The position numbers and the translations under genes were made by a program. From Epiperipatus broadwayi (lineage: Eukaryota > Onychophora > Udeonychophora > Euonychophora > Peripatidae): a stretch of 64,000 nt of DNA. This document shows, piece after piece, positions 36,301 to 50,856 of the stretch. The stretch lies in the NCBI GenBank assembly GCA_028023455.1, contig JAQFVV010006635.1:62001-126000 (forward strand), in the 5' to 3' direction. A model generated the notes under the pieces. It made no database searches. It saw nothing but the letters and a program-made list of their open reading frames with translations, and was not told the origin of the DNA. Numbering within the stretch: position 1 is the stretch's first letter; every line of letters starts with the position of its first letter.

Positions 36301-37816
36301 AGCATAGCTGCAGTGTTAATTTGCTAATACGTATCATTAAAAGGTTCGTATCAGTGGGTCTTTAGTTTAGCTTCCAGAGTCCTGAATAATGTTGTGTATT
36401 GTTCCAGCATGAAATTTTGATATGGGGAAGACACTGAACATGCGCTTATTGGTATTTAGACGTTTTTTTTTTTTTGTAAATAGTTCGGAGTTTATTAAAA
36501 TGCTTCAGCAACCAAACGATATTTCCTTTAGAATGATGCCGGCGTTTAATAGTTCCTCACTAGCTTGTAGCGTTTACTGCAGCGAATAAACCGATAAAAT
36601 GCAACAAATAAATTTCTAGTCTAGTTATCACTCGTAGAGGGAATCCAATCTGAAACAAGGTTTAAATAATGTTCATGCCTTATAAATAGTGCTTTAATTG
36701 AAAATTGCATTGTTCATTGTTATGTATAAGTCTATACACAGAATCCTTTTTATTTGACATATAAACATCACGAGCTTGGAGTAATAGATTTTTTTTTCTT
36801 TCAAATTATATATGGAAAATGTATATAAAATAAATTTTTAACTATATATAATATATATTTAATCTTGAGATCTTTTTTTTTTTTTCCAAAAATAGATTTA
36901 TTTCAACATTTATTCTATATTTAAAGGACGTACTTTTTGTATTTTTTACATTTTAAAAAAACCCAAATAATTCTTTTTAACTTTTTTTTCTTTCACAACA
37001 ACACACTTATATTTGTAAAAAGGGGGAAAAGAAAACAATGTAGTAAAGGTAAATACTTTAACTATAACAATCATAACATTGCTCAGATCTAAATTCTTTT
37101 ATGAAAGGGAGGGAAAAATACTTTTATGAAATTTGCCCGGCATTATTAAGTTTAAATGAATATAGTTTACTGATAAAATATATTCATATAATCAAAATTA
37201 ATAATGATCTATGTATATAAGTAAAAATAAAAATAATTTATTTTGCTATATTATTTATTTTCATAAGTCCCCCTCCCCCACCAATAAAACAATTGTTAGA
37301 TTTGTTGATACCATAAAATAACTCAAATAATTATTTACAAACTATATTAAATATAATAATGATATATATAAATACATACATACATTATATATATAATATT
37401 TGTGAGTGTGTACATGTGTCTACATAATTTTATAAATACATATATATATGTGTGTATGCGTATATATATAATAAATATTAAATAACTTTTTTAAAAAAAG
37501 AAAATTACAGGAATATAATTCTGAACATTCGTTTCTCTGATATGGTGTATAATTTTCACTTAACTCCAGATAATAAATTTTTATATATATATATAAATAG
37601 GGATAGGAGTTGTAGGATTTTTTTTTTTTACAAAAAAAACATTTCTTTATATTTTTTAAATTAATATTATTTAAAAATATATGAAGAATATTTGTGTTGG
37701 AATGATTTTTAAAGTTTAACTTTATCTATCCTGCGACACCTTCCTTACGCGGGGTTTCATTTATCAATGAGAGAAATGATTGAACTATTTACTAGTATTA
37801 TTTTAGTTTTTACTTT
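33331..37816. other. Mostly unique DNA downstream of the bHLH gene
   Basis: No coding region recognised. 36240-36660 is less A+T-rich and free of simple repeats (for example GAGGGCGCTGGGAGCTAGC), and might hold regulatory sequence. Minus-strand AATAAA (plus TTTATT) near 37240-37256 are candidate polyadenylation signals. TA-rich runs lie around 37340-37470. Confidence 0.5.
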
Positions 37817-38407
37817 TCACAATTGATCATCATCCGGAGTTATTATTCCTGATTCTATCGCTTCGTTGTCAAGAGTTGTCGCTTCATTATTATTTGTGTC
37901 CTCGCCTTCTGCTTCTTCAAAGATTTCAAATGGTTTGCTTTCACCACGCATGTCGCAAATGATATTGGTTAAAGCTTTGATATAATTTTTGGCCAAAGTG
38001 AGCGTTTCAATTTTGGAAAGTTTTCGATCACACTTTACATGAGGAATTACTTCTCGTAGCGCTTGAAATGCATCATTCAGTGAGTGCATTCGCATACGTT
38101 CTCTTTCGTTACTTTCAAGCCGTCGTAAATTACGTTCCCTCGCACTAAGAGTAGTCCTACGACGACGGGTAGGAGCTTTACGGCTAGTTTTTGGTTTTCG
38201 CCTTCCACTTTCTTCATTAATAGAACTGCCACTGGAATCAGTTGATTCTGCTGGCGAACAAGATTCGAGAAAAGTACGCTTCATACTTGATCGTTTATTT
38301 AAAGAGTCATCAGCTGTGTTATCCCACATACATTCTTCATTTTCTGGCAGATCATTTAAGGATGTGTCCATGATCGCAGCCATGTCTTTACTTCTGGATC
38401 TCACCAT
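37817..38407 (-). CDS. dimm: Dimmed/Mist1-type bHLH transcription factor, coding exon
   Basis: A 196-residue protein from [10 protein letters not shown] to PDDDQL and stop. Residues 66-90 are a basic, arginine-rich linker. The bHLH spans about 93-151: basic region [17 protein letters not shown] with the E-box-reading glutamate at E103, helix 1 [14 protein letters not shown], a short loop, and helix 2 [20 protein letters not shown]. This is the Dimmed/BHLHA15 signature. The family binds E-boxes as a dimer in the nucleus and drives regulated-secretory identity in peptidergic or exocrine cells. The C-terminal tail (157-196) is acidic. Start choice: a strong splice acceptor lies 1-4 bases upstream of this ATG, so upstream in-frame codons are intron; M9 and M13 are alternatives. 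The whole coding region is in one exon, as commonly found in this family, implying a non-coding first exon further right. Confidence 0.93.
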   Translation of the reverse strand: MVRSRSKDMAAIMDTSLNDLPENEECMWDNTADDSLNKRSSMKRTFLESCSPAESTDSSGSSINEESGRRKPKTSRKAPTRRRRTTLSARERNLRRLESNERERMRMHSLNDAFQALREVIPHVKCDRKLSKIETLTLAKNYIKALTNIICDMRGESKPFEIFEEAEGEDTNNNEATTLDNEAIESGIITPDDDQL

Positions 38408-38408
38408 T

Positions 38409-38428
38409 CTTCTAAAAAAAATACAATA
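38409..38428 (-). promoter_or_regulatory. dimm: Splice acceptor preceding the bHLH coding exon
   Basis: The minus strand reads TTGTATTTTTTTTAG then AAG, two overlapping AG acceptors (ends at 38412 and 38409) after a T-rich tract. Using either puts the ATG within four bases of the exon start. Confidence 0.75.
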
Positions 38429-38856
38429 ATAACAATAATTAATAATTAGAAAAACAAGAAAATGTATTTTAAAAAAAAAGTTTTTACATATATTTTCTCC
38501 AATAAACAAGTTAAATATTTAATTTATATATGTTTATTTAATCAACCGAATAACTGGCCTAATTATTCGATAATCTTATTAAGTTTGTCTTCTATCAATC
38601 GTACAACTAGCACTTGGACTATTGATAAAATTTTCAATATAACATATGAAAAGAAGCTTAGGAATATTTTATCACGGTTTGAAATGGTGTTACTGTTGCT
38701 GATGCGATTATGATCATTTCTAACCAATATCATTCATATTTCTAAGGCTAAGTATAAATATTAGTAATAAATTATAAAGAAAACATGAGCATAACAAGTA
38801 GAATTAAAGCAAAACAAAAGGTAGAAATAAAATTTTAAACATAAAATATCTTTTAT
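38429..38856. other. Presumed intron of the bHLH gene
   Basis: No coding signal. The upstream untranslated exon and promoter cannot be located by eye. Confidence 0.5.
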
Positions 38857-38969
38857 AATATTACAAATTAACTACAGCTTAGCACTGCTTTGATGGGACA
38901 GGTTTAGTACTATGAATATGATCTGACCGATCGAATGCAGTGCTAAGCTGTAGTTAATTTATAATATTG
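38857..38969. mobile_element. Small foldback/MITE in presumed bHLH intron or upstream region
   Basis: Left arm AATATTACAAATTAACTACA then GCTTAGCACTGC is matched by GCAGTGCTAAGC then TGTAGTTAATTTATAATATT on the right, with one indel. The ~49-bp loop contains GGGACAGG and CTGACCGATCG. Confidence 0.9.
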
Positions 38970-39740
38970 TTAATCCTTTGTAGCAAACTAAGCTCTGTAA
39001 TAAATTACAAAATTATAAGGACAGAGGTAAAGTGTATATAAAAATGTTAAAAAAAGGAAAAGTGAAATCAAACGTGAAATCAGTATTGATTTCAGTATTC
39101 AGAGGTATAATCATTCATCTGCTGATATTGTTGCATCCAACTAAGATTACCATTTCAACTGAATTGAATATACATATAACTAATCAATAACTTTATTGCT
39201 TGGGTATTCATAAGAAGTTTAAGTACTGAAAATGACAAAATGGGGGATGCTTTCTGGAGATTAAGCTTCAGATCTGCCTCTCCATTATTGCATCAAATCA
39301 TACTGGTCCCAGAAGAATAAATCTCTGTATCAATATTTTTAGTTAGATGGGAAATAAAATTGAAGGAAGTATAAATGATATCAATAATACTGTGACAGTT
39401 ATATAAAAGATACAATATGAACAGTATTCCTTCTCGTAAAATGGACATCATATATCTACAAGACATAGGCCCACTGCAGTATTAAGTTTTTTATAACAAA
39501 TATCATTATTTATCAAATACAACAGTGTTTAAATTTTTGGGCTCAAAAGAGTCAAAAAATATTTCACAGTATACAGTTTTTTTAAGAATTAATCACGGAA
39601 TTTCAGATTTCTTCTTCTATGTTACGCATATAATTTTATGTAAATAACCTATTCATTCATTATACTAAATGTTTATAAATATAATAAACATCTCCATTCT
39701 TCCCCATTCTTTTTAAATTCATATAAATAAAGATATAATA
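38970..39740. other. A+T-rich DNA, nothing recognised
   Basis: No gene or defined repeat seen. Confidence 0.6.
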
Positions 39741-39752
39741 AAAGACAAATGA

Positions 39753-39797
39753 CCCCCAAGATGCATTTCATGCTGAACCAGCACTCATCAGTTGGCC
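39753..39797 (-). ncRNA. Hammerhead ribozyme candidate, family O
   Basis: On the minus strand CCAA (stem I) precedes CTGATGA (39791-39785). Stem II GTGCTG/CAGCAT with loop GTT occupies 39784-39770. GAAA is at 39769-39766. TGCAT gives a two-pair stem III and triplet ATC, with cleavage between 39760 and 39759. TTGG then completes stem I. Every core element is in order; the stem I contact is short (four pairs before mismatches). Confidence 0.65.
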
Positions 39798-40739
39798 CAG
39801 TTTACTATAGTAAATAAAGGGATTGAACTTAGGATTTTCACTCTTATATTCATCCTCTACTTCATCTCAAACAATTACATATGCCCACACATGATAAAGA
39901 TAAATGATCCCAATGCACATATTACATGCAGAACCAGCACTCATTTGTTTGATCAAATCATAGTCTCCCACAACATAAGATAGCAATTCATTAAACTTTA
40001 TTGGACAGGCTTCAATCTTTTCAACTTTCCACCAATTCAACCATCCATTTCATTGAAAAACCAATGATGGAATGCTCAAACTTCTTGGTGGAATTGATAT
40101 TGTAGTCATACCCATATAGACATTACATCAATCTAACCCCTCATATTATTGAAACCATTATGTATCCATTTATATTAATAGGAAAGGGATTGGTTGGACT
40201 TATACTGTGATGTAATTGATTTCCAAGGCAATATGTAATTAACCTATTTATTCAGTATACTGAATGTATAGATTAATCACTTGATGCCTTGGAAATAGGT
40301 GACATCATAGTATAAAGTTCAACCCATCCCTCTTCTATTAATATAAATGGATAAGTAATGATCCTATAATATGAAAGGTTAGATTGATGTAATGTCTACA
40401 TGGGTATGACTACAATATCAAATCAACTTAAGGCTTTGAGCATAGGTTAATCACAAATTGCCTTGGAAATAGGTTGCATCATAGTATAAGTCCAACTCAT
40501 CCCTCTTCTAATAATATAAATGGATACATAATGATCTAATAATATGTGGAATTAGATTAACATAATGTCTACATGACTACAATATTAAATCAACCAAGGG
40601 CTTTGAGCATTTCATCATTGATTTTTCAATGAAATAGATGATTGAATTGTTGAAGAATGAAAAAATTGAAGCTTGTCCATTAAAATTTAAGAAATTGCTA
40701 TTTTAATATAAGCCAAGTACTGATTGTATATATATATTA

Positions 40740-41430
40740 ATAAAATGTCCATTAATTAAAACAAAATTGTAATTATAAGAAAAATAATAATTTTAACGAT
40801 AACAAACTATTACAAGCAATCCTTAAATCGGCAGAAGTACTTTCAGTTAATTTCTTAATAAGTCTTTTACATTGCCTCTGCCATTCCTTAATGATCCAAA
40901 ATTTCTTAAAATTACTTAAATCCATTGTATTCAATATATATAATATAAATAAAATGTCCGTTAATTAAAACAAAATTGTAATTATAATAAAAATAATAAC
41001 TTTAACGGTAACAAACTATTACAAGCAATCCTTAAATCCACATAAGTACTTTCATTTAATTTCTTAATAATTCTTTTACATTGCCTCCACCATTCTTTAA
41101 TGATCCAACTTAATGTAAAAGAGTTATTAAGAAATTAACTGAAAGTACTTCTGCAAATTTAAGGATTGTTAGTAATAGTTTGTTATCATTAAAATTATTA
41201 TTTTTATTATAATTACAATATTGTTTTAATTAACGGACATTTTATTTATATCACATATATTGAATACAATGGATTTAAGTAATTTTAAAAAATATTGGAT
41301 TGTTAAGGAATGGTGGAGGCATTGTAAAAGAATTATTAAAAAATTAACTGAAAGTACTTCTGCAGATTTAAGGATTGTTTGTAATAGTTTGTTACCATTA
41401 AAATTATTATTTTTATTATAATATATATAT
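40740..41430. repeat. Inner palindrome, ~200-bp units, GAAAGTACTTCT motif
   Basis: Units at about 40750-40935 and 40955-41105 run one way and 41115-41235 and 41255-41420 the other. Each contains TTAATTTCTTAATAA or its inverse beside the AAGTACTT core and ends in TTAATTAACGGACATTTTAT-like sequence. Confidence 0.75.
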
Positions 41431-41445
41431 ATGTTGGAGAATATA

Positions 41446-41490
41446 ATCTGGCCAACTGATGAGTGCTGGTTCCACACAAAATCCATATAT
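41446..41490 (+). ncRNA. Degenerate hammerhead motif, family O right arm
   Basis: CCAACTGATGAGTGCTGG is intact, but stem II is disrupted (GTTCCACAC) and GAAA is AAAA. TTGGGG follows for stem I. Confidence 0.45.
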
Positions 41491-41560
41491 TGGGGATCAT
41501 TTACATTCATCACGTGTGGTTATAAATATTGGTTGCTTACGATGGAGTGTAGGATAAAGC

Positions 41561-42243
41561 TAGACAAAATCCTAAATTTAAATTATTCTATTCATACCGT
41601 TTTAATAATAAATTTGGAAAATATACATGCAAATATTTTAAATTTTTTTCAATTATAGATTCAATGCTAAAGTCAAACTTTATGATGCTCATGTTTTACA
41701 TGACATACTAAGCAACTAACCATTCAATTATTATTAATAATACCCTAAAAATGCATACCCAATGTCTCTGTCTATATATTGAAATGCCAATATTTTTTTA
41801 TAAAATCTTAAATTATAATTTAACATAAGCTCATGTGTCAAAATGGAAAAATATTAAAATATATAAAAATAAAAATGCCTTTATATATATAAATTCAAGA
41901 TAAAAAAGCTATTACTGGTTATTAAAGCAAGTAATTTATTTCAGACCCATCAATATCATTGCAGAATATATTTTTCTAGTTATTATATGGAATATTCTCA
42001 TTCTTTAAGATTTTTATTAACTGTTATGTGAAAAGTAATAACAACTTAACAATAAATGTGTGATCATTCAAAAGTCATTGCCAAATAATTATTTTGGAAT
42101 CAATAAATCTCTAAAAAATTACTTAACAAATATGCATATATCAGGGATGAATTGTCTATGTATTGAATGGAATGAGTGCTTCCATAAAAAAATTCAGTAA
42201 AACTTTCAAAAGCTTCAATTTAAAAAATTCAATTTCAATTTTT
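41561..42243. other. A+T-rich DNA, nothing recognised
   Basis: No gene or defined repeat seen. Confidence 0.6.
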
Positions 42244-42660
42244 TAACCAACAGTTGAATTATTTTTATATACACAAAAAATGAATTTGACTAATGTATTC
42301 TTGGTTAATTATAAGAAGTTCAAACAATGCTAAGATCTAATTTACAGTTAGAACTTCTAGAAATATTTTAAAAAAATTTGGAAGATAAAAATATATTGAT
42401 AATGTACTATCTATATTTAAACTAATCACAGTCTGATTAGAATGAGGAATTCAATTTCATTATTTTTTGTATGGAATTGCTGTTGACTTTCAATTTTTTT
42501 TACCAACAGTTGAATTGTTTTTATATATGCAAAGAATGAATTTGACTAATGCCTTCTCAGTTAATTATAAGAAGTTCAACAATGCTAAGATCTAATTTAC
42601 AGTTAAAACTTTTAAGAGTGTTAAAAGGATTTGGAAGATAAAAATATATTGATAATATAT
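42244..42660. repeat. Direct duplication, ~257-bp offset
   Basis: ACCAACAGTTGAATT through TTTGGAAGATAAAAATATAT occurs twice (about 42244-42415 and 42501-42655) with moderate divergence. Confidence 0.75.
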
Positions 42661-42724
42661 TCTCTGATTTACAAATAAGAGAGTTTTAGATTTCTCTAGC
42701 TGTATGTAATATATATATATGATA

Positions 42725-44159
<1,435 letters not shown>

Positions 44160-44530
44160 GTTAGAAATAGTGTATTTGTTAATATGGGTCAAATCTTGTA
44201 ACTAATTTTCAACCTACTTCTATCAAATATTTTTTTTTTCAAATTTTGTACATATTAGGGATTGATGACAATGTAATATTAGGGTGATCCAGCCTAAAAG
44301 TGTTGGCAGGGTAATTTCAAATCATGTTGATATTGATTAAATTTAAGACAAAAGTTGTTGGAATGTCAATCACTTATTTTATTTAAAGACATTTTCAAAA
44401 ATTTAATTTTTAAAACAATTTCATTGAATTCCTTAAAAAATATAATATACACAGTTAGTTAAAATAGAAGAAAAAGAAATGAATGCTAAATCTTAATTTC
44501 TTTTGATTCTTTAATTAAAACTTGTTTTTT
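44160..44530 (+). repeat. Family D dispersed repeat, third copy
   Basis: TATGGGTCAAATCTTGTAA, AAATTTTGTACA, GATCCAGCCT and AAATCTTAATTTC occur in the same order as at 19590-19940. Confidence 0.6.
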
Positions 44531-44766
44531 TTAATGCTGCCTTTGTAAACACAAACATTTTGTAAACGATTTTTAACATATAAGAATTTCATTCAAGTAT
44601 TGGAAATATGGTGGCATTGTTTAGATTCTCAGTTTTTAAATTTGAATATGAATAATTTCGAAAGTCCATTGTAAACTATCCAAATATTAAATGGTAGAAT
44701 ATATATACTATTTTGTAAAATGTTTTATTTAATTTGGTGAACAATGCATTAAAAAAAAAAAAATTT

Positions 44767-44947
44767 TTTTTTTCTTTAACCACAATTTTGCTTGTTATAT
44801 TTAATTTGAAATAAAAGCATGGAGTATCCACAAATTAATTAATTCAATCATTATTTTTAAAACTAGTGATTGAATTGATTAATTTGTGAATATTCCATGC
44901 TTTTATTTAAAGTTAAGTATAACAGCCAAAATTATGGTTGAAAAAAT
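44767..44947. mobile_element. Foldback/MITE
   Basis: CTTTAACCACAATTTTG, ATAAAAGCATGGA and CCACAAATTAAT on the left are inverted on the right as CAAAATTATGGTTGA, TCCATGCTTTTAT and ATTAATTTGTG. The loop is about 20 bp. No reading frame. Confidence 0.85.
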
Positions 44948-46918
44948 AAATTATTTTTGGTTTTTGGTACATCAATTTAAATAAGAGCATTTAAAAATAA
45001 AATGTTATATATATATCACGAATCAAAAATAAAGCTACTTCATAAACTTAATATTACACTTTCATTGTTTTGTTTTTATATATTTTAGATATTGTCATTT
45101 CATTTAAAAAATGAAATAAACTGAAAAAAAAAACAAAGTTCCCGTTTCTTTAACTGTGACTTACATAATGCCAAAATTACAACAAGCATTGAAGCCTTTT
45201 TTTTTCTTACTAACAATTTAAATATAATTCTAAGGTTTCTAGCTAAATATAACTTCAAAAAAAGCAAACTTTAATTTTCATGAGAATATAACATCTTTAA
45301 CAAAAAAGAAAAAAATCAAGTTTTAAAAATAAACTATTAAAATTATCTATACATATTTTACTTGTTCAGCAAATGTATCTCTATGGTAAAGCAATTTTTT
45401 TTAGATAAATTTTGAATTTTATATTCACCTTTTGAACTTAAAATTTTTAAGAAAAGTTCATCATAAGTGTAATTTTCAAATGATTCAGCAATATCAAACT
45501 TAAGCTTCAACAATACGTATGTAGGATTAGTCCCGTAAATGAGGTGATGAGATATTTGCTTCAAGTCCATATTTAAAAAAGGCACTAAAATGTGATATTA
45601 TATTAAACATATTTAATAAATATATTTATTTTTATTAAATATTTTTCCTATTATATTCATTACTTAATTTAAGAGATTATTTTAAATAAGCTTTTTTAAT
45701 AATTTTAAAAAATGCATTTTAAGGCTAAATTCAGGCACCAAAATTGATTGGTCAGGCCTTTAGGTATAATATATATATATATAAATTTGATCATCAGGTC
45801 CTATGTGTGTATGTATATATATATAAACTTTCACTAAACAATATGCAATTATTATAATCAAGTGATAATAATATAATAATATTTAGTGTAGAGTGTAAAA
45901 ATATTTTTCAAGTTTACTGCAATTCAAATATTGTTTAAGAAAATATAATCAATAATATCATAATAATCTGGTCAAGTTAAAATTTAACAACTAGATAACA
46001 CCTTTTGTTATTTTCCCTCTGATAAATGTTTAAATATCTTTTTACAACCTTTAAATTTAATATTCAAGACTTCTACCTGTTTGTTTAATGATATTTCATA
46101 ATTATATATATGGGTGTGTGTGTATTTCACCAGTAGTAACCAGAGTGCTTGGTACATATAATGTCATAGTAAAGGTACAAATAAATTGTTGATTAAAGAA
46201 TAAAAATTAGGGTCTATTGTTGATTAAAGAATAAAAATTAGGGTCTAGCATATAATGATGAAGTTTGGTATTTTGTAGGCTTGATGGTATTTTATCATTG
46301 CTTACCATCATTTATATATATATGCACATGTGTTATAAATTATAGTCATCTGACTATTGTATAATCAAAAGTGAGACAGAATGCACATCTGAACTTTTAA
46401 GAAGTCTCATCTCTATATCTGTTGTATTAAGCATTTCAGTTAACAATATTGGCTCCAATCATTGTAGTTAATGTATTGTCCATGACATTTAAAAGTGACA
46501 TCTTTCCAGACTTATTTACATATATTTAAGATGTTGTAATCTATTTATTATATATATCAATGTTTAGTTTTTTAATTGCCTTAATGAAAATATAACTATA
46601 TTGAAATACATTAATTAATAGAAAATAAATGCATATTCAAGGTTTAACAACAAATCAGTTACTGTTACAGTATTTTTAAGATAAGCCACTGCTATATTTA
46701 TATAGATTATTAACAGTATTCCAAGGCATCTGATGGAAATTATTCTCAAAAATGTATGCATATTCAGAATGTTTTGTCAATATTTTCATATAATATAGTA
46801 GCCATAGAAAGATATGTTAAGCATGACAATTAGAGCAGACATCTATCTGGACTGTTTAATATATATTTAGGATATGTCTGACATATTTATTACAAGCAGA
46901 CTTCTCAAGTAGATTCAA
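44948..46918. other. A+T-rich DNA, nothing firm recognised
   Basis: Contains a 75-codon minus-strand frame (45585-45358) without a recognised family. A 31-bp tandem duplication (GTTGATTAAAGAATAAAAAT) lies near 46182-46244. Confidence 0.5.
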
Positions 46919-47210
46919 CTACAAAATAATAATATCTTTAAACTAAACATGACCCACAATTCCACTTACTTCCCATCAACCCTTAATATTAAAAGAACTT
47001 TTAAATAATTCCACTTACTTCCCATCAACCCTTAATATTAAAAGAAGTTTTAAATAAGTTAACTTATTTAAAAGTTATTTTAATATTAAGGGTTGATAGG
47101 AAGTAAGTGAGATTGTGGATTACTTATTTAAAAGTTCTTTTAATATTAAGGGTTGATGGGAAGTAAGTGGAAATGTGGATCATGTTTAGTTTAAATATAT
47201 TATTTTGTAG
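46919..47210. mobile_element. Foldback with duplicated inner arms
   Basis: Outer arms CTACAAAATAATAAT..TTTAAACTAAACATG and CATGTTTAGTTTAAAT..ATTATTTTGTAG enclose two copies per arm of CCACTTACTTCCCATCAACC or its inverse plus TTAATATTAAAAGAA. Transcribed, it would make a long near-perfect hairpin. Confidence 0.9.
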
Positions 47211-48150
<940 letters not shown>

Positions 48151-49288
48151 TGCGCATTTCCATAAAAGCTGATGTCCTTTTACCTATTTCCTAATATATT
48201 TTGATTTTCCAATATATAAGCTTTGAATTTACATGTAATTTGATATATCATTTTTTTTATTTTATAGGTATCACATTTTTTTAATTATTTACCAAGCTAT
48301 TAACATTAGGTGAAACATGAAATTAATCATCATATAACTCTCCTTATATATTCTTAATAAATTTAGCTTGAGTCGCTGAAACATATGGAATAAATATCAA
48401 TTTTTTTATTATTAATAGATTACTTCTTTAAATTAATGTTAATATTTTTAAAATTGATGTATAACATATTTGTATATAATTATAATCAATTTCAATTAGC
48501 TCTTTTGTAAAATTTTCAAAAAGGGATTGATATTGATTATAATAATAAACAATTTTATATGTTTTATGTCAATTTAAAAAATATATAGCATTAATTTATA
48601 GAAACCATGTATTATTAATAAATGATGGATATCTATTCAATAGATTTCAAATACTCATCATAAGTTTATTAAAGATAAATATGGAGAATTATATAACGTT
48701 TCATTTTGTGTTCCACCTAATGTTAATAAATTGATGAATAATTTAAAATATGTTATCTATAAAACAAAAAAAAATAATATAGTGTATTAAATTATAAGCA
48801 AATGCAAGTCTTTCTAAATTTGAGAATTGTGATGTCAAATTGAAAAATGGTTTTTAAATGCCATCTTTTAAATAAACATGAAAAAAGTAATAATAATAAT
48901 TTAATAACATTTGTTTTTTTAATCATATAAAAAAAATATAATTTTATTTGCAATTTTGATCTAATTAGTACTAGAATTTTTCATGAAGGAAGAAATCACA
49001 ATAATGGAAAAATCAAAGAGATAATTTTTATAAATAGAATTAAGAAATCTTTAATTTATAAACACAGTAGGAATATTAAAATTTATAAATCTTGGCATAT
49101 TACATGATCATCTTTACATCAGACAAAATTAAAACGTTAAACAGTTGTAAATGGTTATAAAAGTAACTGAATATATTTCCATGACTTTTATAATTGTTAT
49201 TATAAATATTTATTACCATTATTAATACTTTATAATTTTATTTATTACAATTACAATTGTTAATATGTAATGTGTATTTTATTTGATT
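48151..49288. other. A+T-rich DNA, nothing firm recognised
   Basis: No intact frame. Some stretches (48540-49140) look like decayed coding sequence but match nothing I can name. Confidence 0.5.
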
Positions 49289-49335
<47 letters not shown>

Positions 49336-49341
49336 AATAAA

Positions 49342-49385
<44 letters not shown>
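49289..49385. repeat. (AT)n tracts flanking ATCAAATAAAATATAT
   Basis: Two long TA runs form a palindrome with TTATTTGATTAACATATA upstream. Confidence 0.9.
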
Positions 49386-49388
<3 letters not shown>

Positions 49389-49599
49389 TGGCTATAATTA
49401 TAATAATCATCATTTTTTAAAAACTTCAGTTTATCAATTTGCTGTTCATTTTAATATCACACACATCTTTATCACATAACATCAGTTTAAAAGATGAATT
49501 ATCTTATTCCACTATCTTAATGATCCAAAACTATTATTTTCTAATAACATTTGTAAAATTTATTGAATAATTAACATATTTTTTTCTCTAAAATTCATT

Positions 49600-50700
49600 T
49601 ATCATATCAATCATCAACATCATTTTCAACCATTATCTATATCCACTGCAAGATGAAGGTCTCTCCAAACTCAATTCATCTTCTATCTTTAGCCTTTCTT
49701 CTCCACATAACTCCAGCACAATTTTACACATGGTCTTTTTGTTGGTTTTTTTACAATCTCTTAGAATACACTTCAAGATTTCAACTGGTCCTCTATTATC
49801 ATCCCTTCTAGAAGTATGTCCAGCCTAATTCTGCTTCAGTCTCTTAATCCTTTCAATGATGTCATTTCTTTTTTGATCTACAATTCTCCACACTTCATTG
49901 AATGAGCTGAAGTCTCTGTATTGCTCTTCTGTTAAGTATCCCAGTTTCAGACCCATAAATAAAAACAGAGAAATAACATTTATTAAAAGTCTTCCTTTTC
50001 AAATACCTAGTCATATTTTCTTTTAATATTAACTTATTTCTACTAAAGCACTCCAACCAAGTTTAATTCTATGATTAATTTCATCCATTATGTTGCCATC
50101 TGTAGGAACAATCTTGCCAAGGTATTTGCAGTTATTACTTTCTTCTAACTCATCATTATCAATTTTTATTTTCTTCTTTTGAGAAAATTTAGTCTTTTTG
50201 ACATTTATCTTTAGTCCTACTTTTTTATTTTCATCTGATAAGTTTTGCATCAATTTCTTGGTGCTCTAAAGCATTATTTGCAAAAATAATTACATCATCT
50301 GAAAAATCTAGATGTCTTAAATAATATCCATTTAATTTTATTCCTTTAGATCTTCCCATTTTAATCCACAAAATATTTTTTGTACAACTGCTGTAATTTT
50401 TTTTAGAGATATGGGTTCCTGCTGTCATTCACTCTTCTCAATATTAATCTTTCCAGTACCATTACATAATTTAATTATTGCTGTTGCATTTTATATTTTT
50501 TAGAATATAATAATATCCTGAACCTTGATTATCCAATTCTTTAATCACTGAAGAAATGCTTATAGAATCAGATACCTTTTCATAATCTACAAATCCAAAG
50601 CATAAAATCATAATATCTGCAATAATCTTCATATGAGGATTTTTCTAATTGCCTCCAAAAATTTTGATCAAAATTCTAAGAAATACTTATATTCCATTAT
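49600..50700 (-). pseudogene. LINE fragment with reverse transcriptase, RTE-like
   Basis: Minus-strand frames read FSDDVIIFANN (the F/Y-x-DD catalytic box, both aspartates kept) near 50310, then KKVGLKINVKKTK near 50210, NNCKYLGKIVPTDGNI and EINHRIKLGWSAL near 50130-50040. This order is reverse transcriptase palm to thumb in RTE-related LINEs. 49620-49830 matches the 3' tail seen at 28676-28937. Several frameshifts and stops make it dead. The 5' half is missing or unrecognisable. Confidence 0.8.
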
Positions 50701-50843
50701 TTCACATTTGATAATTTTACTTAATTGTTACACCTTTTTATACTGACATCTTTATTACACTTTTCAGCCAAAAACTTTAATATCAAAGCTATGTCATAAG
50801 CTGTTTTGAAAAACTTCACACTGATTTATAACTTTATTGCAAA
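50701..50843. other. Spacer between LINE fragment and SINE
   Basis: Possibly more decayed LINE; nothing firm. Confidence 0.4.
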
Positions 50844-50856
50844 ATCATAAATATTA

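Larger units (their letters stand above)
39741..41560. mobile_element. Composite family O foldback with nested palindromes
   Basis: Outer arms carry CCAGCACTCATCAGTTGG (39778-39795) and its inverse CCAACTGATGAGTGCTGG (41452-41469). Inside is a second palindrome at about 40090-40445, with TATTAATATAAATGGATA and its inverse and a direct partial copy to 40620, then a third at 40740-41430. The third has two direct and two inverted copies of a ~200-bp unit with TTAACGGTAACAAACTATTA and AGAAGTACTTTCAGTTAATT. No protein is encoded. The outer part is homologous to 57560-58242. Confidence 0.8.

Noticed and set aside
38408-38509. N-terminal extension of the bHLH frame
   Set aside because: These residues are hydrophobic A+T-rich intron sequence ending in a splice acceptor, and they are not expected in this family.
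45358-45585. 75-codon minus-strand frame
   Set aside because: Less biased than most short frames here, but no family, splice context or neighbour supports it; kept only as a note.
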